A stretch of DNA of 62,568 nucleotides from Rhodospirillales bacterium. GTDB taxonomy: Bacteria; Pseudomonadota; Alphaproteobacteria; ATCC43930; CGMCC-115725. The notes under the pieces were generated by a model. That model was not told the DNA's origin and did not search any database. It saw only the letters and a list, made by a program, of their open reading frames with translations. Below are positions 48,476 through 60,949 of this stretch, piece after piece; position 1 is the stretch's first letter; each line of letters opens with the position of its first letter. The DNA lies in the NCBI GenBank assembly GCA_028288725.1, contig JAQGIC010000046.1:1-62568 (forward strand). The letters are read 5' to 3'. The translations under genes were made by a program, and so were the position numbers.

Positions 48476-49213
48476 ATGGACATGACCGGCGAATACCGCA
48501 TCGCGGCGCCCCGCGCGAAGGTCTGGGCCGCGCTCAACGACGCCGAAATCCTGCGGCAGGCGATCCCTGGCTGCGACGAGATCGAGAAGACGTCGGACAC
48601 GTCCTTCACCGCCAAGGTCACGGCCAAGGTCGGGCCGGTCAAGGCGAGCTTCGGCGGCAAGGTCACGCTGAGCGACATGGACCCGCCCAACGGCTACACG
48701 ATCACCGGCGAGGGCTCGGGCGGCGTCGCGGGCTTCGCCAAGGGCGGCGCCAAGGTGGCCCTGGTCGATGACGGCGCCGGCACGCTCCTGACCTACGCGG
48801 TCGATGCCCAGGTCGGCGGCAAGCTCGCCCAGATCGGCTCGCGCCTGATCGACGGCACCGCCCGCAAGATGGCCGAGGATTTCTTCAGCCGCTTCGCGGC
48901 CTTGGTCGCCGAGGGCGAGGTTGCCGCGGCGCCCGCCGCCCCGGTCGTGACCGCTGAGCCGGCCGCGACGATCGCGGCGGAGCCCGCGGTCGAGGCGGCG
49001 CTGGCGTCGGCGGCCGATCCCCATGCCGCCGGCATGCCGATCGAACCCGAACCAGTCGCGGCGGCCGAACCGCCCCGCAGCGCCACGCTCTCATCCCCCG
49101 GCGGCGCCACCCCGGTCTCGACCGGAAACAAGCCCAGCGGCGGCCTGAACCCGTGGATCTGGATTCCGGTCCTGGTCGTCGTGCTGGGCATCGTCGTCGC
49201 GATCTTCCGCTAA
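48476..49213 (+). CDS. coxG: CoxG-like SRPBCC family protein with C-terminal membrane anchor
   Basis: A 245-residue protein. The N-terminal 150 residues are the CoxG/SRPBCC domain: MTGEYRIAAPRAKVWAALND, AIPGCDEIEKTSDTSFTAKV, VGPVKASFGGKVTL and YTITGEGSGGVAGFAKGGAK. A proline/alanine/glutamate-rich linker follows, then a hydrophobic C-terminal anchor, IWIPVLVVVLGIVVAIF. In known systems CoxG recruits CO dehydrogenase to the membrane. The matching structural genes begin 4.6 kb downstream at 53141, separated by unrelated genes. AAGGAT lies eight bases before the ATG. Confidence 0.87.
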   Translation: MDMTGEYRIAAPRAKVWAALNDAEILRQAIPGCDEIEKTSDTSFTAKVTAKVGPVKASFGGKVTLSDMDPPNGYTITGEGSGGVAGFAKGGAKVALVDDGAGTLLTYAVDAQVGGKLAQIGSRLIDGTARKMAEDFFSRFAALVAEGEVAAAPAAPVVTAEPAATIAAEPAVEAALASAADPHAAGMPIEPEPVAAAEPPRSATLSSPGGATPVSTGNKPSGGLNPWIWIPVLVVVLGIVVAIFR

Positions 49214-49219
49214 CACGCC

Positions 49220-50896
49220 TTACGCCGCCCGGATCGTGTCCAGGAACGCGCCGACCTTGTGCTTCAGGGTCGAGCCGCGTTCGGCCAGTTGGGTCGCGGC
49301 GTCCAGCACCTGGCCGGCTTCGGTGCGGGTGCTGCCCATGGCGCCGGCTACGATGCCCATGTTGACCGAAACCGCTTCGGTCCCGGTCGCGACCTGCTGA
49401 ACCCGGCGCGAGATTTCCTGGGTCGCGGCGGTCTGTTGCTCGGTCGCCGCCGCGACGGCGGTGACCAGTTCGCTGATATCGGTCACGGTCCGCGTCACGC
49501 CCGAAATCGACTTCAAGGCGGCGGTCGCTTCCTGCTGAATGGCACCGACCTGGGCGCGGATCTCGTCGGTCGCATCGGCGGTCTGCCGGGCCAGCGCCTT
49601 GACTTCGGTCGCGACCACGGCGAAACCCTTGCCGGCTTCGCCGGCGCGGGCCGCCTCGATGGTCGCGTTCAAGGCCAGCAGATTGGTCTGGCTCGCGATC
49701 GAATTGATCAGGCCGATGACCTCGCCGATTTTACCGGTCGCCCGCTCCAGATTCTCCATCAGCCCGGCTGCCGTCTGAGCCTCGGCATTCGCATCGCCGA
49801 TCGTGCGCACCGCCTGGGCCAGGCGGTGGCTGATCTCGCTGATCGAGGCGAACAATTCTTCCGATGCGCCGGCCACGGCGCTGACATTCTGCGAGGCCTC
49901 GTCCGAGAGCGCGACGATCTCGCCCGACTTGTCGCTGGTGTTCTGCGCGCTGGTCGTCAGGATCTGCGCCGATTGCCGCATCTCGGCCGACGAGGCGGAG
50001 ACGGCCTCGACCACGCCGCCGACCGCGCTCTCGAATTCCGCTGCCATGCGCAGCAAGGCGGCCCGGCGTTCCGCCGCCGTCGCCTGTTTCAAGCCTTCCT
50101 GCTCCAGGCGCAGCGCCTCGGCCTCGCTCATGCTGGCGCGAAACACCTCGACCGCGCGCGCCATGGTGCCGATCTCGTTGCGTTCGGCGACATAGGGCAC
50201 GGTGACATTCATCGTGCCGGAGGCCAGTGTTTCCATCGTGCCGGCGAGCGTGCCGATCGGGCGGCTGATACTGCGGCCGACATAGGCGGCGAGGCCGCCG
50301 GCCAGGATCAGGCCGACCAGCGCCAGGCTGCCGACGCGCATCAGGTTGGCCCACACGCTGGCGTCGATATCGTCGACATAGACACCGGACTGGATCACCC
50401 ACTGCCAAGGCACGAATGCCGCGGCGTAGCTGAGTTTTTCGACCGCTTCCGTCTGACCGGGGCGGGGCACCAGGGTCAAGATGAAGCCGCCGCCCTGCTG
50501 GCCGGCGCGGATCAGTGCGGCGACAGAGCGAATGCCCTGCGGATCGACCGCATCCATGCGGTTCACGCCCTCGTATTTGGGATTGCTGTGAACCAGGGTC
50601 ACGCCGTCGTACTGATAGACGCCGTAGTAGTTGCCGTCCTTCCAGCGCATCGCCCGCACCGCGGCCTTGGCCGCCTGCTGCGCGTCCGGCAGCGCCATTT
50701 CCCCCGCCGCGACCTGGCCATCGTAATATTTGATCATGCCCAGGACGCTGGTCACCATCTCCGTCACCTTGTCCTGGCGCTCCTGGACCATGGATTGCCG
50801 GAACGAGATCGTCTGCATGGCGACGACGCCGACGATCGAGAGAACGAGCAACCCAACGATGAGCGCGACGCGCTGGGTAATGCTGAGACGTTGCAT
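49220..50896 (-). CDS. Methyl-accepting chemotaxis protein with Cache sensor
   Basis: A 558-residue membrane chemoreceptor. It has TM1 ([20 protein letters not shown]), a periplasmic sCache-type domain ([36 protein letters not shown]), TM2 ([19 protein letters not shown]) and HAMP ([20 protein letters not shown]). The signalling region has the tip [20 protein letters not shown] and [20 protein letters not shown]. No C-terminal CheR-binding pentapeptide is seen. The ligand is likely a small molecule bound in the Cache domain. It converges on the CoxG gene with only six bases between them. Confidence 0.93.
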   Translation of the reverse strand: MQRLSITQRVALIVGLLVLSIVGVVAMQTISFRQSMVQERQDKVTEMVTSVLGMIKYYDGQVAAGEMALPDAQQAAKAAVRAMRWKDGNYYGVYQYDGVTLVHSNPKYEGVNRMDAVDPQGIRSVAALIRAGQQGGGFILTLVPRPGQTEAVEKLSYAAAFVPWQWVIQSGVYVDDIDASVWANLMRVGSLALVGLILAGGLAAYVGRSISRPIGTLAGTMETLASGTMNVTVPYVAERNEIGTMARAVEVFRASMSEAEALRLEQEGLKQATAAERRAALLRMAAEFESAVGGVVEAVSASSAEMRQSAQILTTSAQNTSDKSGEIVALSDEASQNVSAVAGASEELFASISEISHRLAQAVRTIGDANAEAQTAAGLMENLERATGKIGEVIGLINSIASQTNLLALNATIEAARAGEAGKGFAVVATEVKALARQTADATDEIRAQVGAIQQEATAALKSISGVTRTVTDISELVTAVAAATEQQTAATQEISRRVQQVATGTEAVSVNMGIVAGAMGSTRTEAGQVLDAATQLAERGSTLKHKVGAFLDTIRAA

Positions 50897-50995
50897 GGGA
50901 TGGGACCTGGCCGGACGGTGAAAGCACGCAGGCCTAGGCGGATTTGTTTAACATTCAACTAAGTATCGATAGAAATTGGAATATCTTAGAAAAGA

Positions 50996-51481
50996 TTAAC
51001 CGCCCGGCAGATGCTCCAAGGACAGCGGCCCCGGCGCCTTGACCATGCGGATCGCGAAATTGCTGCGCACGTCGCTCACGCCCGGCAACTTCAACAGCGT
51101 GCCGAGCAGGAATTCCTCATAGGCCTCCAGGCTGGCGACGACGACCTCCAGCAGGAAATCATGTTCGCCCGAGATCAGATGGCACGCCACCACCTGCGGC
51201 ACCGCACGCATCGCCTGCTGGAATGCCGTCGCCTCCTCGTCGCGATGGCGCTCGACCTTGACGCCGACGAACACGGTCAAGGCCAAGCCGATCTTTCGCC
51301 GGTCTAGCGTCGCGCGATAGCCCTGGATCACGCCCTCGCGCTCCAGGATCTTGACGCGGCGCAGGCAGGGCGAGGCCGACAGGCCGACGCGCTCGGCCAA
51401 GTCGACGTTGCTCAGCCGCGCCTCGCCCTGCAGGGCGTCCAGCAGACGGCGATCGATCGCGTCCAAGTCAAGTTTTGGCAT
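50996..51481 (-). CDS. Lrp/AsnC family regulator, likely controlling methionine gamma-lyase
   Basis: A 161-residue regulator. The helix-turn-helix is LSNVDLAERVGLSASPCLRR, the linker VKILEREGVIQGYRATLDRR, and the C-terminal RAM ligand domain includes VVACHLISGEHDFLLEVVVA. It is divergent from the methionine gamma-lyase gene over 129 bases, and Lrp-type proteins usually control their amino-acid-degrading neighbour. A short palindrome lies between the two. The amino acid that it senses is probably methionine or a product, by context only. Confidence 0.9.
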   Translation of the reverse strand: MPKLDLDAIDRRLLDALQGEARLSNVDLAERVGLSASPCLRRVKILEREGVIQGYRATLDRRKIGLALTVFVGVKVERHRDEEATAFQQAMRAVPQVVACHLISGEHDFLLEVVVASLEAYEEFLLGTLLKLPGVSDVRSNFAIRMVKAPGPLSLEHLPGG

Positions 51482-51506
51482 AATCGTCCAATATGTGAAT
51501 CTCTCT

Positions 51507-51521
51507 TGGCATATCCTGCCA
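51507..51521. promoter_or_regulatory. Candidate Lrp operator
   Basis: TGGCA-TATCC-TGCCA is a perfect five-base inverted repeat near the Lrp start side of the divergent region. Lrp-type sites are usually loose palindromes of about 15 bases, so the size fits. No second copy was noticed. Confidence 0.35.
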
Positions 51522-51610
51522 GGATGATCGCATTCCGAGGTCGGGTTCGCAAGGACACGCCCTGCCCGTCGGCCCTACACTTGCGCGCAATCGAAAAGGG
51601 AGTGCCCGAG

Positions 51611-52846
51611 ATGGCCGACAACAGCCTGACGAACCAGAAGCCCGCCGGCTTCGCCACGCGCGCGATCCATCACGGCTATGACCCGCTCGACCATCAGGGG
51701 GCGCTGTCGGCGCCGCTCTATCTCACCTCGACCTTCGCCTTTCCGAGCGCCGCCGAGGGTGGCCGCCGCTTTGCCGGTGAATCCCAGGGCTATATCTACG
51801 GGCGGCTCGGCAACCCGACCGTGGCGCTGCTCGAAGGGCGGCTGGCCAGCCTCGAGGGCGGCGAGGCCGCGCTCGCGACCGCGTCCGGCATGGGGGCCAT
51901 CACCACCGCGATGTGGACGCTGCTGAAGCCGGGCGACGAGATCCTGACCGACATGACGCTCTATGGCTGCACCTTCGCCTTCTTCCGGCACGGGCTGGCG
52001 CAGTTCGGCATCCATGTCCGCCATGCCGACCTGACCGATCTCGACGCGGTCGAAGCGGGATTTGGCCCCACGACCAAGCTGGTCTATTTCGAGACGCCGG
52101 CGAACCCGAACATGCGGCTGGTCGATATCCGGGCGGTGGCGGATCTGGCCCATGCCCGCGGCGCGCTGGTCATGGTCGACAACACCTATTGCACGCCGTT
52201 CCTGCAGCGGCCGCTCGGCCTGGGCGCAGATCTGGTCGTGCATTCGGCGACCAAGTATCTGGGCGGCCATGGCGATCTCCTGGCCGGCGCCGTGGTCGGG
52301 ACCCGGGCGCTGGTCGACCGCATGCGCTATTTCGGCCTTAAGGACATGACCGGCGCGGTGCTGTCGCCGTTCGACGCGTTCCTGGTGCTGCGCGGGCTGA
52401 AGACGCTGGAGGTGCGCATGGAGCGTCACGGCCGAAGCGCGCTCGCGGTCGCCCGGCAGCTGGAGGCGCATCCGTCGGTCGCGCGGGTCCATTATCCGGG
52501 CCTGGAAACTGCGCCCCAGCATGACCTCGCCCGCCGGCAGATGCCGGGCGGCTTCGGCGGCATGATTGCGTTCGAACTCGAGGGCGGCTTCGACGCCGGC
52601 ATCCGCTTCATGGACGCGCTCAAGCTGGTCACCATCGCGGTCAGCCTGGGCGATGCCGAGACCCTGGTGCAGCATCCGGCCTCGATGACCCATTCGCCCT
52701 ATACGCCAGAAGAGCGCGCCGCCCACGGCATCGCCGACGGCCTGGTCCGCCTGTCGATCGGGCTGGAAAGCGTCGAGGATATCGCGGCGGATATCGCCGA
52801 GGCGCTCGATACGGCACAGCACGCGCCGCTGCGCCGCACGGGATAA
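51611..52846 (+). CDS. megL: Methionine gamma-lyase
   Basis: A 411-residue PLP enzyme of the Cys/Met metabolism family that splits methionine into methanethiol, ammonia and 2-oxobutyrate. [20 protein letters not shown], the ring-stacking [16 protein letters not shown], which has the cysteine typical of methionine gamma-lyases, [11 protein letters not shown], and the PLP lysine in [14 protein letters not shown] are all present. The ending [19 protein letters not shown] matches. ATG at 51611 has GGGAG eight bases upstream. It is divergent from an Lrp-type regulator. A cystathionine gamma-lyase activity cannot be excluded. Confidence 0.92.
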   Translation: MADNSLTNQKPAGFATRAIHHGYDPLDHQGALSAPLYLTSTFAFPSAAEGGRRFAGESQGYIYGRLGNPTVALLEGRLASLEGGEAALATASGMGAITTAMWTLLKPGDEILTDMTLYGCTFAFFRHGLAQFGIHVRHADLTDLDAVEAGFGPTTKLVYFETPANPNMRLVDIRAVADLAHARGALVMVDNTYCTPFLQRPLGLGADLVVHSATKYLGGHGDLLAGAVVGTRALVDRMRYFGLKDMTGAVLSPFDAFLVLRGLKTLEVRMERHGRSALAVARQLEAHPSVARVHYPGLETAPQHDLARRQMPGGFGGMIAFELEGGFDAGIRFMDALKLVTIAVSLGDAETLVQHPASMTHSPYTPEERAAHGIADGLVRLSIGLESVEDIAADIAEALDTAQHAPLRRTG

Positions 52847-53140
52847 AACACGCGAACCCATCAACCAGGGCCATTGAGGCCCCCGCGAAGCGGCCAAGCC
52901 GGCGGATCGTCGGATGAACGCTGAAAAGCGTTCGTCGATTGGCGCCCGGCGCCCAAGGGCGCCCGAAAAGAGGCTAATTTACCGCACCGCACTCTTTAGA
53001 ATTGTCATCGGAGCGCCCTTGACCAAGGCGCGCGCCGCGCCGACACTCCCGGCTGAAGCATTTGGCGGAGCAGTCATTCCGCCGGTTCGCGAAAGCGCGC
53101 GGCAATGACTGCGCCGCCAGCCATAAGGGGAGAATCGTCG
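52847..53140. other. Intergenic region before the molybdenum hydroxylase genes, 294 bases
   Basis: A hairpin GAACGCT-GAAA-AGCGTTC at 52916-52933 may terminate the methionine gamma-lyase transcript. The segment 52970-53005 is A/T-richer and may hold the promoter of the downstream cluster. The small subunit has GGGGAGA about nine bases before its ATG. No gene is seen. Confidence 0.4.
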
Positions 53141-53609
53141 ATGTCCGCACCGGTTTCCATGACGGTGAACGGCAGGAAGGTTACGGCCAATGTCGAGCCG
53201 CGCACCCTGCTCGTCCAATATCTGCGTGATCAGCTCGGCCTGACCGGGACTCATGTCGGCTGCGACACCAGCCAGTGCGGCGCGTGCCTGGTCCATGTCG
53301 ACGGCAAGTCGGTCAAGAGTTGTACCATGCTGGTAGCCCAGGCCGAAGGCGCCGAGATCTTGACGATCGAGGGCCTGTCGAGCGGCGAGCTGCACCCGAT
53401 GCAGGCGGCGTTCAAGGAGCATCACGGCCTGCAATGCGGCTTCTGCACGCCCGGCATGGTCATGAGCGCGGTCGATCTGGTGAAGCAGAACCCGGCCCCG
53501 ACCGAGCACGACATTCGCGACTGGCTGGAAGGCAACATCTGTCGCTGTACCGGCTACCACAACATCGTCAAGGCGGTGGAGGCGGGCGCGAAGGCGATGG
53601 GAGGCTCCC

Positions 53610-53620
<11 letters not shown>
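53141..53620 (+). CDS. [2Fe-2S] small subunit of a Cox-like molybdenum hydroxylase
   Basis: A 159-residue electron-transfer subunit. The plant-type cluster motif is [20 protein letters not shown] with a final SC, and the second cluster is [12 protein letters not shown] with [12 protein letters not shown], as in CoxS. It links the molybdenum large subunit and the FAD medium subunit. Its stop overlaps the large-subunit start by 11 bases. The ATG is supported by its ribosome binding site; a start at 53105 is unlikely. No signal peptide is present, so it acts in the cytoplasm. Confidence 0.92.
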
Positions 53621-56030
<2,410 letters not shown>

Positions 56031-56039
56031 GGACGGACC

Positions 56040-56834
56040 ATGTATGAATTCAACTATCAGGCTCCCGCGAGCCTCGCCGACGCGACCAAGGCCATTGCGG
56101 CTGCCGAGGACGGCAAGCTGCTGGCCGGCGGCATGACCCTGGTGCCGACCCTGAAACAGCGCCTCGCCCGGCCTTCCGATCTGATCGATCTGGGCAGGAT
56201 CGCCGAGCTGAAGGCCATCAAGGTCGATGGCGGCACCGTGACGATCGGCGCCATGGCGACCCATGCCGAGGTCGGAGCATCGGCGGCGGTGCAACAGGCG
56301 ATCCCGGGCCTCTCCTGGCTCGCCAGCAACATCGGCGATCCGGCCGTGCGCCATCGCGGCACGCTGGGCGGCTCGATCAGCAACAACGACCCGGCGGCCG
56401 ACTATCCGGCGGCGCTGCTGGCGCTGGGGGCCACGATCTACACGACCAAGCGGCAGCTTTCGGCCGCCGACTTCTTCGTCGGCATGTTCGAGACGGCACT
56501 GGAACTCGATGAGATCGTGACGGCGGTCAGCTTCCCCATCCCGGAGAAGGCGGCCTATCAGAAGTTCCGCAATCCGGCGTCGCGCTATGCCGTGGTCGGC
56601 GTGTTCGTCGCTAAGACGGGCGGCGGCGCCCGGGTCGCGGTGACCGGCGCCGGTCCGTCGGTGTTCCGCGTGCCCGCGTTCGAAGCGGCGCTCGACCGGA
56701 GCTTCGCCGCCGCGTCCCTGGACGGGCTGACCATCGACGCCGGCGAGCTCAATTCCGACATCCATGCCAGTGCCGATTATCGCGCGCATCTGGTCGCGGT
56801 GTTCGCGAAGCGCGCGGTCGCCGAGATCAGCTGA
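56040..56834 (+). CDS. FAD-binding medium subunit of the Cox-like enzyme
   Basis: A 264-residue FAD subunit. The flavin-binding motif is LLAGGMTLVPTLKQRLARPS, followed by TIGAMATHAEVGAS and the second motif RHRGTLGGSISNNDPAADYP. The C-terminal part, FRNPASRYAVVGVFVAK, fits CoxM. It begins nine bases after the large subunit. The gene order small-large-medium (S-L-M) differs from the medium-small-large order of characterised form I cox operons. A hairpin follows at 56841. Confidence 0.93.
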   Translation: MYEFNYQAPASLADATKAIAAAEDGKLLAGGMTLVPTLKQRLARPSDLIDLGRIAELKAIKVDGGTVTIGAMATHAEVGASAAVQQAIPGLSWLASNIGDPAVRHRGTLGGSISNNDPAADYPAALLALGATIYTTKRQLSAADFFVGMFETALELDEIVTAVSFPIPEKAAYQKFRNPASRYAVVGVFVAKTGGGARVAVTGAGPSVFRVPAFEAALDRSFAAASLDGLTIDAGELNSDIHASADYRAHLVAVFAKRAVAEIS

Positions 56835-56840
56835 AGAAAC

Positions 56841-56870
56841 ACCCCGCGCGGGCAAAGACCCGCGCGGGGT
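56841..56870. terminator. Hairpin between the medium subunit and a glycine-zipper protein
   Basis: ACCCCGCGCGGG (56841-56852) pairs perfectly with CCCGCGCGGGGT (56859-56870) around CAAAGA. Being between convergent genes it may end both. It lacks a long T-run. Confidence 0.65.
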
Positions 56871-56875
56871 GGGTT

Positions 56876-57466
56876 CTACCAGTGGCGATAGTGACCGCCG
56901 CCGAAGCCGAAGCCCACCGAGACCGACGGACCGTAATAGCCCGGCCCGTAATAGGGGTACGGGTAGGCATAGGCCGGATAGGCGTAGGCCGGGTAGGCAT
57001 AGGCGGGGTAGGCCGAGGCCTGCTGGACCGGCGGCACGTTCTCGCCATTGGCCGCCATGCACTGCATGTAGCCGGTGTCATACTGGTGCTGCAGCTGGGC
57101 GCTGGACGCCTGGGCGCCGTTGGCGCCGGCGGACGAACCGACCAGCAGACCGGCACCGGCGCCGGCCGCGGCGCCAATTCCGGGGTTGCCGGCCGCGGCA
57201 CCCAGCAGCGCGCCGGCCGCGGCGCCGACGCCGGTTCCGACCACGGCGCTGTTGACCGCCGCATTGTTCGCCGCCTGCTGCGCCTGACCGCCGCCGATCG
57301 ACTGTTGGGCATAGTTCCGGCAGGTATAGTCGTCCTGCTGGAACTGGGTGAGGGTCTTGCCGGCGCCCGGCATGACCGTGACCGCCGGACCGGTCGGCGG
57401 GGACGCAACGCAAGCACCCAAGGCGAGCGAGCCTAGGAGCGCTGCTGAAACCGATAGGCGAGACAT
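56876..57466 (-). CDS. Glycine-zipper lipoprotein with PAYAY repeats
   Basis: A 196-residue exported protein. LLGSLALGACVASPP is a signal with lipobox. A soluble part with FQQDDYTCRNYAQQSIGG follows, then a glycine-zipper membrane segment (GTGVGAAAGALLGAAAGNPG and following AGAGAGLLVG), as in YMGG-like proteins, and a tail of PAYAY repeats rich in Tyr and Pro (YPAYAYPAYAYPAYAY). The function is unknown; relatives sit in the outer membrane. ATG at 57466 is chosen because GGAGAT lies seven bases upstream. It splits the Cox-like cluster, lying on the opposite strand. Confidence 0.78.
   Translation of the reverse strand: MSRLSVSAALLGSLALGACVASPPTGPAVTVMPGAGKTLTQFQQDDYTCRNYAQQSIGGGQAQQAANNAAVNSAVVGTGVGAAAGALLGAAAGNPGIGAAAGAGAGLLVGSSAGANGAQASSAQLQHQYDTGYMQCMAANGENVPPVQQASAYPAYAYPAYAYPAYAYPYPYYGPGYYGPSVSVGFGFGGGHYRHW
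56961..57015. repeat. 15-base tandem repeat coding for PAYAY
   Basis: About 3.7 copies of GGGTAGGCATAGGCC (plus strand) at 56961-56975, 56976-56990, 56991-57005 and 57006 onward, with a few changes. Read on the minus strand they encode the PAYAY units of the glycine-zipper protein. Such repeats change copy number easily. Confidence 0.75.
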
Positions 57467-57727
57467 TGCGACATCTCCACGGGTCAACGAAAAATCTCTA
57501 CAGCTTAATCTACGATACCGGCTTTGGCTCCATCCCCTTAGGACGGATTGGAACGAAGCTAAATTCCGTCTTCATTGCGACAAATATAGGGCGGCGGCGT
57601 TTCGGACCGATATCCCGGCGCCGGAAATTTGGTTTCAAACTGTTTCCGAGCCGGGGCTCTCGAAATTCCGCGTCCGCCGGCCCATACTTATGCCAGTCCT
57701 TGTCCCCTCCCGGAAAAGCCAGCCCTG

Positions 57728-58651
57728 ATGCCCTCATCTCCCCTGCCCGTCTCCGTCGACGCGACCGCAGCATTGCTCGCCGGCCAGCGCTATGTCGCCG
57801 ACCGCAGCCTCGCGACCGCGGTGTTCCTGGCCCTGAAGCTCGGCCGTCCCCTGTTCCTCGAAGGCGAGGCCGGCGTCGGCAAGACCGAAATCGCCAAGGT
57901 GCTGGCGAGCGGTCTCGGCCGCCGGCTCATTCGCCTGCAATGCTATGAAGGGCTCGACGTCGCCTCGGCGGTCTATGAATGGAACTACGCGCGCCAGATG
58001 CTGGAGATCCGCCTGGCGGAGGCCGGGTCGGCCAGCCGGGAAGAGATCCAGCGCGACATTTTCGACGCGCGCTTCCTGATCAAGCGGCCGCTGCTGCAGG
58101 CGCTCGAAGCCGATGCGGGCGGCGCGCCGGTGCTGCTGATCGACGAGCTCGACCGGACCGACGAGCCGTTCGAGGCCTATCTCCTGGAAGTGCTGTCCGA
58201 TTTCCAGGTCACCATTCCCGAGATCGGCACGGTCAAGGCGGCCGAGCCGCCGATCGTCATCGTCACCTCGAACCGCACGCGCGAGATCCATGACGCGTTG
58301 AAGCGCCGCTGCTTCTATCATTGGGTCGACTACCCGACGGCGGCGCGCGAGCTGGAGATCCTGGCGGTCAAGGCTCCGAACGCCGGCGAGGCGCTGTCGC
58401 GCGAGGTCGTGGGCTTCGTCCAGGGGCTGCGCAAGATGGACCTGTTCAAGCAGCCGGGGGTCGCCGAGACGATCGATTGGGCCGAAGCCCTGATGCAATT
58501 GGATGCGCTGACCCTGACGCCGGAAGCGATCAACGACACGCTGGGCGTCATCCTGAAATACCAGGACGACATCCAGCGCCTGCAAGGCAGCGAGGCGCAG
58601 CGCCTGCTGGAGCAGGTCAAGGCCGAACTGGGCGGCCAGAGCGTCGTTTGA
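57728..58651 (+). CDS. coxD: MoxR-type AAA ATPase, CoxD-like
   Basis: A 307-residue AAA+ ATPase. Walker A is FLEGEAGVGKTEIAKVLASG, Walker B LLIDELDRTDEPFEAYLLEV, then sensor-1 VIVTSNRTREIHDALKRRC, in the pattern of CoxD. Such proteins mature the active site of CO dehydrogenase-type enzymes, together with CoxE. ATG at 57728 is chosen; the 57629 extension lacks similarity. It lies 13 bases before coxE in one operon with the remaining accessory genes. About 260 bases of promoter region separate it from the divergent glycine-zipper gene. Confidence 0.92.
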   Translation: MPSSPLPVSVDATAALLAGQRYVADRSLATAVFLALKLGRPLFLEGEAGVGKTEIAKVLASGLGRRLIRLQCYEGLDVASAVYEWNYARQMLEIRLAEAGSASREEIQRDIFDARFLIKRPLLQALEADAGGAPVLLIDELDRTDEPFEAYLLEVLSDFQVTIPEIGTVKAAEPPIVIVTSNRTREIHDALKRRCFYHWVDYPTAARELEILAVKAPNAGEALSREVVGFVQGLRKMDLFKQPGVAETIDWAEALMQLDALTLTPEAINDTLGVILKYQDDIQRLQGSEAQRLLEQVKAELGGQSVV

Positions 58652-58664
58652 TGGCAAGCGCCCG

Positions 58665-59897
58665 ATGACGCGCCCGGAAGGCCTTCCCGTGGTCGAAGGC
58701 GGGCGGCTGCTCGCCAACCTCATGTATTTCGCGCGCACGCTGCGCGCCGCCGGCATGCCGGTCGGGCCCGGCCGCCTGCTGGCGGCGGTCGAGGCGGTGC
58801 GCGCGGTGGGCCTGGGCGACCGGCGCGATTTCTATTGGACGCTGCACGCCGTGTTCGTGAACCGGCGCGACCAGCGGGAATTGTTCGACCAGGCGTTCCA
58901 CATCTTCTGGCGCAACCCGCGCATCCTGGAAAAAGCCCTGGCCATGGTGCTGCCGCAGACCCGGATGGACACGGGCGAGCCCCAGGTCGAGATGATCAAG
59001 CGCCTGGCCGAGGCGCTGCACGGCGATCGCGGCCAAGGGCGCGAAGAGCCGCAGGAGGAGCAGCTCGAACTCGATGCGGCGCTGACTTTTTCCGAGCGCG
59101 AGCTGCTGCAGAAGGCCGATTTCGAGCAGATGTCGACCGAGGAACTGAGCCTTGCCAAGCAGGCCCTGGCGCGGATGCGCCTGCCGCTGATGGACGTCGC
59201 CACACGGCGCTTCACGCCCGATCCGGCCGGCCCGCGCGTCGACATGCGGGCGACGCTGCGCGCCGCCTTGCGCAACGGCGCCGGGGCCATTCCGCTGAAG
59301 CGCCGGCGGGTCAAGACCAATCATCCGCCGCTGGTCATCCTGTGCGACATCTCCGGCTCCATGAGCCGCTACAGCCGGCTGTTCCTGCATTTCATGCATG
59401 CGGTCACGAACGACCGCGACCGGGTCCACACCTTCCTGTTCGGCACGCGCCTGACCAACGTCACCCGGTACCTGCGCGCCAAGGATATCGATGTCGCGGT
59501 CGATCGAGTGACCGGTGCCGTCGATGACTGGTCGGGCGGCACGCGCATCGGCGAATGCCTGGCCGAGTTCAATCGCCGCTGGTCGCGCCGGGTGCTGGGC
59601 CAGGGTGCCGTCGTGCTGTTCATCTCCGATGGGCTGGATCGCGCCGCCGGCGAAGGGCTGGGCCCGGTCATGGAGCGGCTGCATAAATCCTGTCGCCGGC
59701 TGATCTGGCTCAATCCGCTGTTGCGCTATGAGGCGTTCGAGCCCAAATCGTTAGGCATGAAAGCGATCCTGCCCCATGTCGACGAATTCCGGCCGGTGCA
59801 TAATCTGGCGAGCCTTTCGAGCCTGATCGAGGCGCTGAGCCGCCCGGCCGGCCGCCGGCTCGAGGCGGCCGCCGAATGGCGTCCCACCGCTGCCTGA
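58665..59897 (+). CDS. coxE: VWA domain protein, CoxE-like
   Basis: A 410-residue protein with an N-terminal helical part (LLANLMYFARTLRAAGMPVG) and a C-terminal von Willebrand A domain. The metal-binding MIDAS motif is visible as LVILCDISGSMSRYSRLFL, with later GGTRIGECLAEFNRR and VVLFISDGLDR. CoxE-type proteins work with the MoxR-type ATPase to mature the metal centre. It is downstream of coxD and 12 bases before the XdhC-type gene. Confidence 0.92.
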   Translation: MTRPEGLPVVEGGRLLANLMYFARTLRAAGMPVGPGRLLAAVEAVRAVGLGDRRDFYWTLHAVFVNRRDQRELFDQAFHIFWRNPRILEKALAMVLPQTRMDTGEPQVEMIKRLAEALHGDRGQGREEPQEEQLELDAALTFSERELLQKADFEQMSTEELSLAKQALARMRLPLMDVATRRFTPDPAGPRVDMRATLRAALRNGAGAIPLKRRRVKTNHPPLVILCDISGSMSRYSRLFLHFMHAVTNDRDRVHTFLFGTRLTNVTRYLRAKDIDVAVDRVTGAVDDWSGGTRIGECLAEFNRRWSRRVLGQGAVVLFISDGLDRAAGEGLGPVMERLHKSCRRLIWLNPLLRYEAFEPKSLGMKAILPHVDEFRPVHNLASLSSLIEALSRPAGRRLEAAAEWRPTAA

Positions 59898-59909
59898 AGG
59901 AGCCCTTCC

Positions 59910-60226
<317 letters not shown>

Positions 60227-60230
<4 letters not shown>

Positions 60231-60949
60231 AGATCGACCTCTTGGAACGCCGCCTGGCCGCGCAACGGGCCGGGCAGACGACCGTGCTGGTGACCGCCCT
60301 CAAGACCGGCGGCCAGCTGCTGCTGGGCGAGGGCATCGCGCTCGGCGACCTCACGCTGGGCAACGAGGAGCGCGCCGCCATCAACCGGGCGGTAATCGAC
60401 GACCGCAGCCAGACGATCGACAGCCCCCAAGGCACGCTGTTCGTCGAGGTCTGGAGCCCTCCCTTGCGCCTGATCGTGGTCGGTGCGGTCCATATCGCCC
60501 AGACGCTCGCCCGGATGGCGGTCATCGCCGGCTATGACGTCACCATCATCGACCCGCGCAGCGCCTTCGCCTCCGAGGAGCGTTTTCCCGGCGTGACGCT
60601 CGCGACCGACTGGCCCGACGAGGTTCTGCCGGCGCTGAAGCCGGACAAGCGCACGGCGATCGTGACGCTGACCCATGACCCCAAGATCGACGATCCGGCC
60701 CTGCAGGCGGCGCTCAAATCCGACGCGTTCTATATCGGCGCGCTGGGGTCCCGCCGGACCCATGCCAAGCGCGGCGAGCGCCTGGCCGGCGCCGGGTTCG
60801 ACGCCGCGACCTTCGCCCGCATCCACGGGCCGGTCGGGCTCGACATCGGCGCGCTGACGCCGGGCGAGATCGCCGTCTCGATCCTCGCCGAGATCACCGC
60901 GATCCTGCGGCGCGACCGGATCAAAGCCAGAGAGGACAAGGCCGCGTGA
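60227..60949 (+). CDS. XdhC Rossmann domain protein
   Basis: A 240-residue protein equal to the second half of XdhC/CoxI. The Rossmann motif is LIVVGAVHIAQTLARMAVIA, then GYDVTIIDPRSAFA, DEVLPALKPDKRTAIVTLTH and YIGALGSRRTHAKRGERLAG. The GTG start overlaps the stop of the N-terminal half gene (GTGA). A longer frame from 59876 is a shadow of the preceding gene. It is needed for cofactor insertion by analogy with XdhC. Confidence 0.87.
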
